Of a stretch of 64,000 nt of DNA, positions 45,462-53,499 are shown piece after piece. Source of the stretch: Alphaproteobacteria bacterium (GTDB lineage Bacteria > Pseudomonadota > Alphaproteobacteria > Micropepsales > Micropepsaceae). Numbering within the stretch: position 1 is the stretch's first letter; the number at the start of each line of letters is the position of its first letter. Under the pieces are notes generated by a model, which searched no databases, had not been told where the DNA came from, and worked only from the letters and a program-made list of their open reading frames with translations. The stretch covers positions 417,930-481,929 of the forward strand of contig JAGOBA010000003.1 in the NCBI GenBank assembly GCA_017983635.1. The letters are read 5' to 3'. The translations under genes were made by a program, and so were the position numbers.

Positions 45462-45731
45462 TTAGCCGCCGTTTGCCTTGACCGCTTTGGAGATCTCCGC
45501 GACGGCGCCGTCAATGTTGGCCTTTGCTTTTTCGACGTTGCCGTAGCCCTGCCGATTGGTTCCCGCGGCCTCCAGCAGGGCTCTCGCCTTGACCAGTAAG
45601 TCGACCGATGAGTTCAACTTGTTGACGGTGTCAGTTCCGGCGCTCTGGGCCGCGCCCGCCAGGTAGGACAGACCCATAAGACCGGCGACGCCGGCGATCA
45701 GAAGCGGACGTGCGATAAAATTCAGTTGCAT
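45462..45731 (-). CDS. Small exported protein (89 residues)
   Basis: MQLNFIARPLLIAGVAGLMG followed by LSYLAGAAQSAG is a signal peptide or anchor; the mature part is about 58 residues, hydrophilic and helical (NKLNSSVDLLVKARALLEAA, then VEKAKANIDGAVAEISKAVK), without Cys. GGAG precedes ATG at 45731. The stop is 6 nt before the radical-SAM start, so the two are cotranscribed and perhaps coupled. No family was recognised. A longer open frame continues upstream but lacks a ribosome binding site. Confidence 0.75.
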   Translation of the reverse strand: MQLNFIARPLLIAGVAGLMGLSYLAGAAQSAGTDTVNKLNSSVDLLVKARALLEAAGTNRQGYGNVEKAKANIDGAVAEISKAVKANGG

Positions 45732-45826
45732 CGGTCGTTCTCCTTGTTGCGGCGGCAGTTTGCCCTGCCCGGCCTGTTTACGCCAGGGCTGCGGTCGGAT
45801 AGACGGCTGGTCGGAGCTCACACACC

Positions 45827-46810
45827 ATGCACGTTCTTTTGACCGGCGCCGCCGGGTTCATCGGGTTTCACGTCGCCCAGGCATTGCTGGCGCGGAGCGA
45901 CACCGTTGTCGGGGTCGACAACCTGAATGCGTACTATGAGGTGTCCCTGAAAGACGCCCGGCTGAAGCAACTCCAGGCGCAGAAGGGGTTTCAGTTTGAG
46001 CGGCTCGACATTTCGGATCGCGAGGCGATGCTGGCGCTGTCCGCGAAATACCCCGGGGTCACTCACGTCGTTCATTTGGCCGCGCAGGCCGGGGTCCGGC
46101 ACTCGCTGACCGATCCCTACACCTACGTGATGTCGAACGTGATGGGTCAGGTGGTACTCCTGGAGCTGGCCCGAAAATTCTCAAAGCTGCAGCATTTTGT
46201 GTATGCGAGTTCGTCGTCGGTCTATGGCGGCAATACGAAGCTGCCGTTTTCGATCGACGATGAAACCGAGCAGCCGAACTCACTCTATGCGGCGACGAAG
46301 AAGGCGGACGAGCTGATCGGGCATACTTACGCGCATCTGTATGGTTTGCCGTCGACGGGGTTGCGCTTCTTCACGGTCTATGGACCGTGGGGCCGGCCGG
46401 ATATGGCGGCGTTCTTGTTCACGCGCGCGATCATCGCGGGCGAGCCTATTCGCGTCTTCAACAACGGCGAGATGTGGCGCGACTTCACCTTCGTCGACGA
46501 CATTGTAGCCGGCGTACTGGCTGCGGTTGCGCATGTGCCGTCGGGCAAGCCGCCGCATGCGGTCTACAATCTCGGCAATCATCGCTCGGAAAAGCTGACC
46601 GACTTCATTGCGACCATCGAACAAGCTCTTGGGCGCAAGGCGCAGTTTGCGTTCGAGCCGATGCAGCCCGGTGACGTTGCGCGCACTTACGCGGACATCG
46701 AGGCGTCGCGGCGGGATCTAGGCTTTGAGCCGAAGACGCCGATCAGCGTCGGCATTCCCAAATTCATCGATTGGTACAAAGACTACTATCGGCCTTGGCC
46801 AAAGAACTAG
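45827..46810 (+). CDS. NAD-dependent UDP-sugar epimerase (UDP-glucuronate 4-epimerase-like)
   Basis: A 327-residue extended SDR. The cofactor site LLTGAAGFIGFHVAQAL occupies about residues 4-20; the catalytic Tyr/Lys lie in NSLYAATKKADELIGH (about 150-165). The order of segments VVGVDNLNAYYEVSLKDARL, LRFFTVYGPWGRPDMAAFLF and FKDITYIDD-like RDFTFVDDIV matches UDP-glucuronate/UDP-galacturonate epimerases of capsule loci. It would supply a C4-epimer of a uronic acid from the dehydrogenase at 43.1 kb. A strong hairpin follows the stop. Confidence 0.92.
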   Translation: MHVLLTGAAGFIGFHVAQALLARSDTVVGVDNLNAYYEVSLKDARLKQLQAQKGFQFERLDISDREAMLALSAKYPGVTHVVHLAAQAGVRHSLTDPYTYVMSNVMGQVVLLELARKFSKLQHFVYASSSSVYGGNTKLPFSIDDETEQPNSLYAATKKADELIGHTYAHLYGLPSTGLRFFTVYGPWGRPDMAAFLFTRAIIAGEPIRVFNNGEMWRDFTFVDDIVAGVLAAVAHVPSGKPPHAVYNLGNHRSEKLTDFIATIEQALGRKAQFAFEPMQPGDVARTYADIEASRRDLGFEPKTPISVGIPKFIDWYKDYYRPWPKN

Positions 46811-46840
46811 GGCCGGAGATTTCTCTCCGGCCCCTTTGTT
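46810..46840 (+). terminator. Rho-independent-type terminator after the epimerase
   Basis: A perfect 10-bp stem (GGGCCGGAGA at 46810-46819, TCTCCGGCCC at 46824-46833) with a TTTC loop is followed by CCTTTGTT. The first G is the last base of the stop codon. It fills the gap between two convergent genes and may serve both. Confidence 0.75.
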
Positions 46841-46844
46841 CGTC

Positions 46845-47987
46845 TTACCAGCAGAAGCGCCAGCGGTAGGTGTTCCACTCGCGCGGCCAGTAGCGGTCGC
46901 GCCAACCGTAGTTGCCCCAGCGCGGATAGTCTTGGCGCCAGCAGTGCCCGCGATAGTCCCAAATCCACCACGCGTCGTCGTAGTACCACCAGTAGCTGTC
47001 GTCGAAGAAGCGCAGCGAGATGTACCAACGCCAGCTGTCGTCCCAGCCGTTGTTGTACCAATGCGGGTACCAATGGTTGCCGTAGTAGTAGTGGTATGGC
47101 CGCCAATGGCGATGTTGCCTCGTGCCCGGCCAACGATTTCCCCAATCACGATGGCGCCACTCGCCGCGGTCGCGCCAGCGGTTGTCACGCCAGTCGCGGT
47201 CGCGATGACGCCAATCACGGTCTCGCCAGTCACGGTCGGGGGATGCACCAGGCCCGCCGCGGGGGCCGGGAGGGTTCTCCCAATTCGTGCCAGGTCCGCC
47301 GCGCGGTCCCGGCGGATTATTGTCGCGATCGCGCCAACGAGGTCCGGCTCCGGGGCCACCAACAGGTCCGGGAGGATTGCCCCAGCCGGGGCCTGCACCC
47401 GGTCCACCACGTGGGCCGGGTGGGTTCTCCCAATTCGTGCCAGGTCCGCCGCGCGGTCCCGGCGGATTATTGTCGCGATCGCGCCAACGAGGTCCGGCTC
47501 CGGGGCCACCAACAGGTCCGGGAGGATTGCCCCAGCCGGGGCCTGCGCCTGGTCCGCCAGCTGGACCCGGCGGATTGCCGCCACCCCAACGCGGGCCTGC
47601 GCCCGGTCCGCCCGCTGGACCCGGCGGATTGCCGCCACCCCAACGCGGGCCTGCGCCGGGACCGCCAACTGGACCGGGGGGATTGCCGACACCGGGGCCG
47701 CCCGCCGGACCAGGCGGGTTGCCACTATCCCAGCGTGGACCTGCCCCAGGACCGCCGGCGGGTCCGGGTGGGTTGCCTGCGCCAGGGCCACCGACAGGGC
47801 CAGGTGGATTTCCGCCGCGGTTGCGCCAGCCGCCGCGGCCGCCACCGTCGCCTTGTTCGCCGCGCGCACCGTCACGCCAGCCGCCGCGCTCGCCACCTTC
47901 GCCGCGATCGGCCCAGGCGGGTGCGGCCGCGACGAGGCTCAAGCTCAGCGCTGCCGCAAGGGCTGGAGCGAGAGTTTGCAGTCTCAT
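46845..47987 (-). CDS. Exported Pro/Gly-repeat protein with aromatic C-terminus
   Basis: A 380-residue exported protein: residues 1-26 (MRLQTLAPALAAALSLSLVA, then AAPAWA) form a signal peptide. Residues about 58-245 contain twelve tandem units built on NPPGPxGGPG, with variants ending AGPRWGGG, AGPGWG or TNWE, a low-complexity, collagen-like (Gly-Pro rich) region. It is followed by an Arg/Asp/Trp-rich segment (RDWRDRDWRHRDRDWRDN) and a Tyr/Trp-rich end (HWRPYHYYYGNHWYPHWYNN). Disordered repeats with an aromatic-basic tail suggest a cell-surface or periplasmic binding role, possibly to the polysaccharide, but that is inference. No known family was recognised. Confidence 0.8.
   Translation of the reverse strand: MRLQTLAPALAAALSLSLVAAAPAWADRGEGGERGGWRDGARGEQGDGGGRGGWRNRGGNPPGPVGGPGAGNPPGPAGGPGAGPRWDSGNPPGPAGGPGVGNPPGPVGGPGAGPRWGGGNPPGPAGGPGAGPRWGGGNPPGPAGGPGAGPGWGNPPGPVGGPGAGPRWRDRDNNPPGPRGGPGTNWENPPGPRGGPGAGPGWGNPPGPVGGPGAGPRWRDRDNNPPGPRGGPGTNWENPPGPRGGPGASPDRDWRDRDWRHRDRDWRDNRWRDRGEWRHRDWGNRWPGTRQHRHWRPYHYYYGNHWYPHWYNNGWDDSWRWYISLRFFDDSYWWYYDDAWWIWDYRGHCWRQDYPRWGNYGWRDRYWPREWNTYRWRFCW
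47272..47546 (-). repeat. Identical 125-bp copies (150-bp unit) inside the Pro/Gly-repeat gene
   Basis: Positions 47272-47396 and 47422-47546 are identical over 125 bp, offset 150 bp (50 codons), so the reading frame is preserved. Shorter in-frame duplications (54 bp, near 47561 and 47615) lie beside them. Exact identity at third positions indicates recent tandem duplication and a gene likely to vary in length. Confidence 0.85.
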
Positions 47988-48082
47988 TTCGTTTGACCTT
48001 TTCAGAAGGGTGTCCCCAGGTTCGGCTTTTGCGCCTGGCGCCCTGAATGGTGCATGAACGGCGCGTTTAGTTTGAGGGTTGG

Positions 48083-49066
48083 ATGCGCATTCTCCTCATC
48101 GGCGGGGCTGGCTACATCGGCAGCTCGCTCGCCTGGACGTTGTTGGATCGCGGGCACGAAGTCGGCGTGTTCGACAATCTGTCGACCGGATTTCGTGAAG
48201 CCGTGCCTTCGCGGGCGCAGTTCTTTGAAGGCGATTGCGGTGACGCGGGGGCGCTGAAGGCGGTGCTCGAGAACTTTCGCGCCGAGGGCGTGGTGCAGCT
48301 GGCGGCGGCGATTCGCGTCGAGGAGTCGGTGGCGGAGCCGGCGAAGTATTATTTCAACAACACGGTGAAGTCGCTCACCGTGTTCGACACCTGCGCGAAG
48401 GCGGGTGTGCGCGATTTTGTGTTTTCATCGACGGCGGCCGTTTACGGCGCGCCGGCGCAGGCGTTGATCGCGGAAGACGTGCCGACCGTGCCGGTGAACC
48501 CTTATGGGCATTCGAAGCTGGCGTCGGAGTTCATGCTGAAAGACATCGCGGCGGTGTCGGGGATGCGGGCGACGATCTTTCGGTATTTCAATGTAGCCGG
48601 TGCCGATGTTGCAATGCGGACGGGGCAGCGGGTGAAGGAGGCGACGCATCTGATCAAGGTGGCGGCCGAGGTTGCTGCCGGTCGGCGCGAGGTTTTGAAC
48701 ATCTTTGGGACCGACTACCTAACGCCGGATGGGACCTGCGTGCGGGACTATATTCATGTGATGGATTTGGCGGCGGCGCATGAGTTGGCGCTGACAAAGC
48801 CGGGCGCTGAAGGGCAAACGCGGCTCTACAATTGCGGTTACGGCACCGGGCATTCGGTGCGCGAGGTGGCCGACGCGTTTGGGCAGGTACTGAACCATGC
48901 GCTGCCGACGCGGGATATGCCGCGGCGGGCGGGCGATGCGCCGGCGCTCGCGTGCGATTCCCGAAAGCTAAAGCGGGAGCTGGGTTGGGTGCCGCAGCAT
49001 GCGCGGCTGACGACGATCGTGGAGTCGGCGTTGAATTGGGAGCGAAAGCTCGCCGTCCAAGCTTAA
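48083..49066 (+). CDS. galE: UDP-glucose 4-epimerase
   Basis: GalE interconverts UDP-glucose and UDP-galactose through a tightly bound NAD. The 327-residue SDR has IGGAGYIGSSLAWTLLDRGH (about residues 6-25), FDNLSTGF, the catalytic STAAVYG and NPYGHSKLASE (Tyr, Lys), IFRYFNVAGA, and CVRDYIHVMDLA, all GalE features. ATG at 48083 is preceded by GAGGGTTGG. It lies on the plus strand between the Pro/Gly-repeat gene and the hydrolase gene, and would feed galactose units to the polysaccharide. Confidence 0.95.
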   Translation: MRILLIGGAGYIGSSLAWTLLDRGHEVGVFDNLSTGFREAVPSRAQFFEGDCGDAGALKAVLENFRAEGVVQLAAAIRVEESVAEPAKYYFNNTVKSLTVFDTCAKAGVRDFVFSSTAAVYGAPAQALIAEDVPTVPVNPYGHSKLASEFMLKDIAAVSGMRATIFRYFNVAGADVAMRTGQRVKEATHLIKVAAEVAAGRREVLNIFGTDYLTPDGTCVRDYIHVMDLAAAHELALTKPGAEGQTRLYNCGYGTGHSVREVADAFGQVLNHALPTRDMPRRAGDAPALACDSRKLKRELGWVPQHARLTTIVESALNWERKLAVQA

Positions 49067-49079
49067 CTGAGACGTCTGG

Positions 49080-49096
49080 GACACTGAGACAGTGTC
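49080..49096 (+). terminator. Hairpin after galE
   Basis: GACACTG (49080-49086) and CAGTGTC (49090-49096) form a perfect 7-bp stem with a 3-nt loop, 13 nt past the galE stop. There is no T-run, so it may be a weak or Rho-assisted terminator, or simply a small palindrome. Confidence 0.4.
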
Positions 49097-49126
49097 TCAA
49101 ATCATGCCTCACGTCGCCCGGGGACC

Positions 49127-49173
49127 AAAAAAAGGCGCCCGATGCTGCGCGCTGGTGCGCGGACATCGGGCGC
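49127..49173 (-). terminator. Rho-independent terminator for the alpha/beta-hydrolase gene
   Basis: Read on the minus strand, a 10-bp GC-rich stem (49173-49164 with 49144-49135, CATCGGGCGC paired with GCGCCCGATG on the + strand) is followed by C then seven T (the A-run at 49127-49133). It is about 95 nt past the hydrolase stop. This is the clearest intrinsic terminator in the window. Confidence 0.8.
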
Positions 49174-49267
49174 TTGGAATTACCCTGGCCTTCTTCTTCG
49201 ACTGTTATGCGCGCAGATAAACGACGATGCGCGCGCGGACGCAACAACGTTCTGCCAGAATTCACAG

Positions 49268-50191
49268 TTAAGACTTTTGACGCGCGTCCTGCGCGTAGTC
49301 GTTCGTCGCAACCAGCACTGCGTGTTCGTCGGCGATGAAACGCGCGGTCAACGCGGGATCCTCCATCGGAATGAAGTGCGTAAGATGGAACAGCGGCACG
49401 TCGCGACCGTGCGCGAACGCGCGTGCGGCGCCTTCCCATGTCGGCGACGCGGAAAAATCCGCGCGATCACGCGGACCGTCGCCGCGCGGCTTTGCGCGTA
49501 GAACGACAACAGGCACGTTAACGCGCGCAGCGATTGCGTAGATGTCGGTGCCGGCGCTGGCGGTATAGATCGAGGCTTCGATCTCTGGCGGACAGGCGAG
49601 TTCGAAGCCCTGCCCGCTTGCCGCAGGCACGAGACCGTAGCGGCAATAGTCGGCGAGCACGTCGGCGTTCCAAAGCGAATAGGGCGCTCGCGTCTTGAAC
49701 GCGTCGAACATCGCTTCCCACGAAGCCCACGCGTTGCGGCGCTTCGCGACCGGGTGCACCTGCCCTTCCGGCATCGCGAAGAATTTTGGGTTCGCGTAAA
49801 CTTCGGGCGGCAGCATAACGGGGTCGACGAGGACGAGGCGCTCAAACGCGCGCGGATGCTCCGCGGCGATTTGAACGAGCACGTGGCCGCCCATCGAGTG
49901 GCCGGCGCCGATCACGTTTTTCAAATTCAGATGGTCGACGAGTTCGCCGATGTCGTGCGCGGCGACGGTCCAGTCGGGCATGGCGCCCTTCTTCTCGCTC
50001 CGCCCGTGGCCGCGCACGTCGACGGCGAAGACGTGGAAGCCGGCGCCCAGCGCCTTGACCGTTTGGTCCCAGACGCGGGCGTGAAAACCGGTGGCATGGA
50101 TGAGGAGCACAGGCTGCCCCCCGGGCTTGCCCCATTCCACATAAGCGATGCGGGCGGCAGAGGCGGCGAACGTGTGCTGAACGGGTTCCAT
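49268..50191 (-). CDS. Alpha/beta-fold hydrolase
   Basis: A 307-residue serine hydrolase. The nucleophile elbow GAGHSMGGH puts the Ser near residue 99; the oxyanion-side segment HATGFHARVWDQ and DVRGHGRSEKKG are standard, and the catalytic His lies in LTHFIPMEDP near the C-terminus. No signal peptide, so cytoplasmic. Start choice: ATG at 50191 (MEPVQHTF) has GGGGG at 7-nt spacing; ATG at 50197 is too close to it, and an ATG at 50278 would add 29 residues without support. The substrate is unknown (esterase, lactonase or similar). Confidence 0.85.
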   Translation of the reverse strand: MEPVQHTFAASAARIAYVEWGKPGGQPVLLIHATGFHARVWDQTVKALGAGFHVFAVDVRGHGRSEKKGAMPDWTVAAHDIGELVDHLNLKNVIGAGHSMGGHVLVQIAAEHPRAFERLVLVDPVMLPPEVYANPKFFAMPEGQVHPVAKRRNAWASWEAMFDAFKTRAPYSLWNADVLADYCRYGLVPAASGQGFELACPPEIEASIYTASAGTDIYAIAARVNVPVVVLRAKPRGDGPRDRADFSASPTWEGAARAFAHGRDVPLFHLTHFIPMEDPALTARFIADEHAVLVATNDYAQDARQKS

Positions 50192-50432
50192 GGTCATACC
50201 CCCGGTTTGCGCAAAATCGGCGCGAAAACCAAGTGCCGTTGACGGCTGTGGGGGCGCAAAGGCAAGGACGTAAGCCATGCCGCCACACTAGAACAAATAG
50301 TGAACTCTGTCAACCCCGAAACGACATCGCCGCTCTATGCACAGACTTTTCTGCGCGCCCTGCGAGCGGCTCCGCGGAGGACCGAAGGCTGCGTGCGTGA
50401 CGCGGTGAGTCGGGCGACCCAATGTAGGTCTC

Positions 50433-51662
50433 ATGCACATCCTGATTCTCGGCAACGACCCCAAAACGATGGTCAATTTCCGCGGGCCGCTGATCGAGGC
50501 GATGCTGGCGGCCGGGCACAAAGTGACGGCGGCGGGCACGGGGGAAGACCGGCATCTGCTGCCCTGGTTCGCCGAGCGAGACGTCCCATACGTGGAAGTG
50601 CCGATCGAGCGGACCGGGCTCAATCCGCTGTCCGACTGGCGAACGGTGCGCGCGTTCGGCGCGCTGATCCGTTCGGTACAGCCGGACTTGCTGTTCACGT
50701 ATTCGATCAAGCCGGTGATTTGCGGATTGATTGCCGGCCGCCTTGCGGGCGTTCGGCGGCGCACGGCGATGATCACGGGGCTCGGCTATGCGTTCACGGA
50801 GGGCGGGCAAGAAGGTGCGCGCGAGTGGTTGAAGCGGCGTGCGGTGAACCTGGCTGCACGTGCGGCCTATCGCATGGCGCTCGGCCAAGCGGATACCGTG
50901 ATCTTTCAGAACCCGGACGACCGCGACGTGTTTCGACGATTGAAGCTCACGCGCGCGAAGCAGCGGGTGGGGATCGTCAACGGCTCCGGTGTCGATCTCA
51001 GTCACTTTCGCCCGGCGCCGATGCCGGAGGGGCCGACGACGTTTTTGATGATCGCGCGGCTGCTGCGCGACAAGGGTGTTTATGAGTACGTGGAGGCGGC
51101 ACGTCTCGTGAAGCGCCGGCGGCCGGAGGCGCGGTTTGTGCTGGTCGGTCCGTTCGATCGCAATCCTACCTCAGTGAAGCCCACGGAAGTCGACGCGTGG
51201 GTGCGTGAGGGACTGATCGATTATCGCGGCGCCGTCGACGACGTGCGCCCGTTGATCGCGCAGTGCCATGTGTTCGTGCTGCCGTCCTATCGCGAAGGAA
51301 CGCCGCGCACCGTGCTCGAAGCGATGGCGATGGGACGCCCGGTGATCACGACCGATGTGCCCGGGTGCCGGGAGACAGTGGTGGATGGGGAGAACGGGCT
51401 GCTGGTGCCGGCGCGCGACGCGAAGGCGTTGGCGGGAGCGATGGAGGTGCTGAACTCTGAGGGAGAGCGCGAGCCCATGGCGGTCGCTGCGCTTGCTCGC
51501 GCGCGCAGCAGATATGACAAGAACGTCGTCGCAGTGGCTACGCTGAATGAACTCTCTCGTCCAGCCACGCTTGAAACATCAGCAACGGCCACAATCGCGC
51601 CTCCCAATTCCGCCGACCGCTTGAATGTTGCGACCAGCACTCTCGAACGAGCTTCGTGTTGA
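50433..51662 (+). CDS. GT4-family glycosyltransferase with C-terminal read-through tail
   Basis: A 409-residue GT-B glycosyltransferase. The N-terminal domain opens MHILILGNDPKTMVNFRGPL; the donor-binding domain holds IARLLRDKGVYEYVEAARLV and the EX7E motif in YREGTPRTVLEAMAMGRPVI, like the CapM/WbnE-type GT4 enzymes. The fold ends near RYDKNVVAVATLNEL. The last 40 residues or so (51538-51662) are read antisense through asnB and are rich in Ala/Thr/Ser, so the original stop is probably lost or the true stop was close to 51540. Acts on lipid-linked sugars in polysaccharide assembly; the sugar is unknown. Confidence 0.87.
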   Translation: MHILILGNDPKTMVNFRGPLIEAMLAAGHKVTAAGTGEDRHLLPWFAERDVPYVEVPIERTGLNPLSDWRTVRAFGALIRSVQPDLLFTYSIKPVICGLIAGRLAGVRRRTAMITGLGYAFTEGGQEGAREWLKRRAVNLAARAAYRMALGQADTVIFQNPDDRDVFRRLKLTRAKQRVGIVNGSGVDLSHFRPAPMPEGPTTFLMIARLLRDKGVYEYVEAARLVKRRRPEARFVLVGPFDRNPTSVKPTEVDAWVREGLIDYRGAVDDVRPLIAQCHVFVLPSYREGTPRTVLEAMAMGRPVITTDVPGCRETVVDGENGLLVPARDAKALAGAMEVLNSEGEREPMAVAALARARSRYDKNVVAVATLNELSRPATLETSATATIAPPNSADRLNVATSTLERASC

Positions 51663-53496
51663 AGTAACCGCCTTGAGCGACCTTGCGCTCGTCGAGGAGC
51701 CCCTCCGCCCAGTCGCGCAACGGGCCGCGTAGCCACTCGCCGACAGGAACACCAAATCCTGTCTTCGGCCGATCCATCAGCTTTGGCGGTACGTAGCGAT
51801 GAACCAGCTGCTTAACGATGCGCTTCCCCTCGCCTCCCCCAATCTTGTTAGACAGTGGCAGCCGCCACGCGAACTCCGCTACCCGGTGATCAAGGAACGG
51901 GATTCGACCTTCTAAGCTGACGCCCATCGTTGCTCGATCGACTTTCGTCAAAATGTCACCCGGTAGGTAGGTGATGAGGTCAAGATACATCATCTGTTCA
52001 ACGAAGCTCATGCCGCCTGGCATTTCTTTCCGGCTATCAAGCACGGTTGTTGGCAGATTGCCGCCCAGAACGATTTCGTCGCTCGCTTGCCACGAGCTGA
52101 TAAGCTGATGGTAACCGTCGAGCCGCGTTGGCGCCGAAAGCAGTTCTGCAAACTTCAAGGCGCGATCGCCAACCGGCATTTTTCCGCGACCCAACGTCAG
52201 TGCTTGGTAAAGGCCATCCCAGCCGCGCGCGCCCACATGGCGGATCGTTGATGCAGCTATCCGTCGAAGCATGTATGGCGCTGCGGTCAAGCCGGGAAGC
52301 AGCTTGGACGCTAAGAAGTAGCGATTGTAACCGCCGAATAGTTCGTCGCCGCCGTCACCGGACAGCGCGACGGTCACGTGCTGCCGCGCGAGCTTGGATA
52401 CCAGGAAGGTCGGAACCTGCGAGCTGTCTGCAAAGGGTTCATCGTAAAGTGTCGGCAGACGCGGTATGACTTCCATCGCTTCGGGAGGGGTTACATAGAG
52501 CTCCGTGTGGTCAGTGCCGAGGTGACGAGCGATCGCCTTCGCAAAGGGCGCTTCATTAAATCTTGGCTCGCTGAACCCAATTGAGAATGTGCGCACTGGA
52601 CGCGACGATTGCAGCTGCATCATCGCGACGACGGCGGTCGAGTCAAAACCACCAGATAAAAACGCACCCAGTGGAACGTCGGCCTCCATCCGCATGCCAA
52701 CCGAACTGCGAAACAGCGCATCAAACTCATTGAGCGCGTCAGTTTCAGAAATCCTCAATTGTGTTGCACGACTTCGCGCAACCATCTCGTGCGCCGACCA
52801 GTATCGCTCGAACCGCACGCCACCGGGCTGACCTGGCCCATTGGCAGCTTCTATCGTTGCGATTGTGCCCGGTTCGACCTTACAAACGCCGTCGATGATG
52901 CTATGGGGTGCGGGAATGTAGCCATACCTCATCAGCAGCCTTAGCCCGTTGCGATCGATCTGCGGATTCCAGCCGGGGAATTTCCGCATCGACTTCAATT
53001 CTGACGCAAACAGGAAACTGCCGTGATGAAGACCGTAGTAGATTGGCTTCTCGCCAAAGCGATCGCATGCAAGTTGGAGCGTCCGCCGCTGTCGATCCCA
53101 CAGCGCCAATCCAAACATCCCATTGGCCTGTTGCAGCGCCCCCGTCAGCCCCCAGCCCGCGATCGCGGCCAGAAGAACCTCTGAGTCGGAGTGGCCGCGC
53201 CAACGTGGTGATCGCCCTTCGCCATCCAGCCGGGCGCGAAGACTTTTATGATTATAGATCTCTCCATTGAAGACGAAGACGAAGCGTCCGCACTCCGAGA
53301 ACATGGGTTGCGCGCCGGCAGGCGACAGGTCCACGATGGCAAGCCGGCGCATCCCAAGGCTGGCGCCGCTTTCTTGGTCGCACCAATGCCCACCAGCGTC
53401 AGGGCCGCGATGAATGATCGCATCCGTCATAGCAACGATCGCGCTTTGCGAGTCGAACCCGCTTCGCGCCACGAGAAATCCGGTGATCCCACACAT
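51538..53496 (-). CDS. Glutamine-hydrolysing asparagine synthase (AsnB) family amidotransferase
   Basis: A 652-residue two-domain enzyme: class II glutaminase with the N-terminal nucleophile Cys2 (MCGITGFLVARSG) and residues DAIIHRGPDAGGHW and FNGEIYNHKSLR; then an ATP pyrophosphatase domain with the PP-loop AFLSGGFDSTAVVAM (about residue 265) and VALSGDGGDELFGGYNRY. Family members make asparagine or amidate sugars and carboxylic acids in polysaccharide clusters (WbpS-like), which fits the context. It starts 3 nt after the stop of the upstream GT gene. Its 3' end overlaps the convergent glycosyltransferase by 125 nt. The ammonia acceptor cannot be assigned. Confidence 0.88.
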   Translation of the reverse strand: MCGITGFLVARSGFDSQSAIVAMTDAIIHRGPDAGGHWCDQESGASLGMRRLAIVDLSPAGAQPMFSECGRFVFVFNGEIYNHKSLRARLDGEGRSPRWRGHSDSEVLLAAIAGWGLTGALQQANGMFGLALWDRQRRTLQLACDRFGEKPIYYGLHHGSFLFASELKSMRKFPGWNPQIDRNGLRLLMRYGYIPAPHSIIDGVCKVEPGTIATIEAANGPGQPGGVRFERYWSAHEMVARSRATQLRISETDALNEFDALFRSSVGMRMEADVPLGAFLSGGFDSTAVVAMMQLQSSRPVRTFSIGFSEPRFNEAPFAKAIARHLGTDHTELYVTPPEAMEVIPRLPTLYDEPFADSSQVPTFLVSKLARQHVTVALSGDGGDELFGGYNRYFLASKLLPGLTAAPYMLRRIAASTIRHVGARGWDGLYQALTLGRGKMPVGDRALKFAELLSAPTRLDGYHQLISSWQASDEIVLGGNLPTTVLDSRKEMPGGMSFVEQMMYLDLITYLPGDILTKVDRATMGVSLEGRIPFLDHRVAEFAWRLPLSNKIGGGEGKRIVKQLVHRYVPPKLMDRPKTGFGVPVGEWLRGPLRDWAEGLLDERKVAQGGYFNTKLVRECWSQHSSGRRNWEARLWPLLMFQAWLDERVHSA

Positions 53497-53499
53497 TTT

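Noticed and set aside
47287..48057. Open plus-strand frames opposite the Pro/Gly-repeat gene
   Set aside because: They are mirror products of the GC-rich repeat: low-complexity Pro/Gly/Arg strings without a signal peptide. The minus-strand gene has a signal peptide and structured termini.
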